Positions 63,453-64,000 of a stretch of DNA of 64,000 bases are shown here, piece by piece. The notes under the pieces were generated by a model. That model saw only the letters and a program-made list of their open reading frames with translations. It made no database searches and was not told where the DNA came from. Made by a program: the position numbers and the translations under genes. Origin of the DNA: Roseovarius aestuarii (GTDB lineage: Bacteria; Pseudomonadota; Alphaproteobacteria; Rhodobacterales; Rhodobacteraceae); the NCBI GenBank assembly GCA_027214255.1, contig JAPWHL010000022.1, forward strand, positions 1-64,000, in the 5' to 3' direction. Position 1 is the stretch's first letter; each line of letters begins with the position of its first letter.

Positions 63453-64000
63453 ATGGCTGCATACGAATACGAGACGCATGACTATGACGTCGTGGTCGTC
63501 GGCGCGGGCGGCGCGGGTTTGCGCGCGACGCTGGGCATGGCCGAACAAGGCCTGCGTACGGCTTGCGTGACGAAGGTGTTCCCGACGCGCTCGCACACTG
63601 TGGCGGCGCAGGGCGGTATTGCCGCGTCGCTGTCCAACATGGGCCCTGACCATTGGCAGTGGCACATGTACGACACGGTCAAAGGGTCCGACTGGCTGGG
63701 AGATACGGATGCGATGGAGTATCTGGCCCGCGAAGCGCCAAAGGCGGTTTATGAGCTGGAGCATTACGGCGTGCCGTTTTCACGCACCGAAGAGGGCAAG
63801 ATTTATCAACGTCCCTTTGGCGGGCATACCACTGAATTCGGCGATGGCCCGCCGGTGCAGCGGACCTGCGCCGCGGCCGACCGGACGGGCCACGCGATCC
63901 TGCATACCCTTTATGGGCAGTCGCTGAAAAACAATGCCGAGTTCTATATCGAGTATTTCGCCATCGATCTGCTGATGTCGGACGACGGCCAATGTACCGG
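63453..64000 (+). CDS. sdhA: Succinate dehydrogenase flavoprotein subunit, partial
   Basis: The 5' end only; the gene runs off the window. [23 protein letters not shown] is the FAD-binding start, and [17 protein letters not shown] contains the His that carries covalent [33 protein letters not shown] is also typical. It starts 18 bases after sdhD. Confidence 0.97.
   Translation, partial: MAAYEYETHDYDVVVVGAGGAGLRATLGMAEQGLRTACVTKVFPTRSHTVAAQGGIAASLSNMGPDHWQWHMYDTVKGSDWLGDTDAMEYLAREAPKAVYELEHYGVPFSRTEEGKIYQRPFGGHTTEFGDGPPVQRTCAAADRTGHAILHTLYGQSLKNNAEFYIEYFAIDLLMSDDGQCT

Overview
The window looks like chromosome of a marine alphaproteobacterium of the family Rhodobacteraceae (Roseobacter group). 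The evidence is a full RcGTA-like gene transfer agent cluster, a pyruvate dehydrogenase operon with a lipoyl domain fused to E1-beta, and a TCA-cycle region that carries two ethylmalonyl-CoA-pathway genes (mcl2 and mch) next to mdh, sucCDAB and sdhCDA. This arrangement is familiar from Rhodobacter sphaeroides. Codon use is GC-rich throughout, and most genes sit in short operons with ATGA or TGATG overlaps.

Left edge (1-1200): the tail of an IS3-type transposase cuts into a tyrosine integrase gene next to tRNA-Thr(UGU). This is the boundary of an island that extends out of the window to the left. Positions 1201-14857 are ordinary backbone: a degenerate sulfotransferase-like protein, uvrB, small proteins, a cobK-alkA-esterase operon, then on the minus strand cobA-MFS, cimA-squalene/phytoene-synthase-like and cysS. 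A possible Cys-Cys leader peptide precedes cysS, and a decayed IS5-family fragment lies beside it.

Positions 14483-27617: a VOC gene divergent from soxR, an aminotransferase, a candidate leader peptide ahead of an orphan MttB-family methyltransferase with three hairpins behind it, a minus-strand cyclophilin pair with a DUF4336 gene, pgk, a large exported protein, class I aldolase, an AidB-like acyl-CoA dehydrogenase, an FtsB-like protein and a hexapeptide acetyltransferase. Positions 27618-33283: the pdhA-VOC-pdhB-pdhC operon behind a 20-bp palindrome, cysE, and a DksA/TraR zinc-finger protein.

Positions 33320-47606 hold the gene transfer agent cluster, all on the minus strand and in canonical order g1-g15. 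A sigma70-like promoter and an intrinsic terminator precede g1. A long hairpin follows the capsid gene. At the g7/g8 junction one base appears changed so that both the g7 stop and the g8 start are lost.

Positions 47708-64000: a MAPEG protein and a small membrane protein, then sucC-lipoprotein-sucD-small TM protein-sucA-sucB (minus), a glycosyltransferase, mdh, a PRC-barrel protein, mcl2-nnrU-DUF1737-mch (plus), and sdhC-sdhD-sdhA (sdhA runs off the end). Pairs of TGTGATCACA palindromes with the same 21-bp spacing lie upstream of both sucC and sdhC, which suggests one regulator acts on both TCA operons. No rRNA, CRISPR array or defence system was seen.
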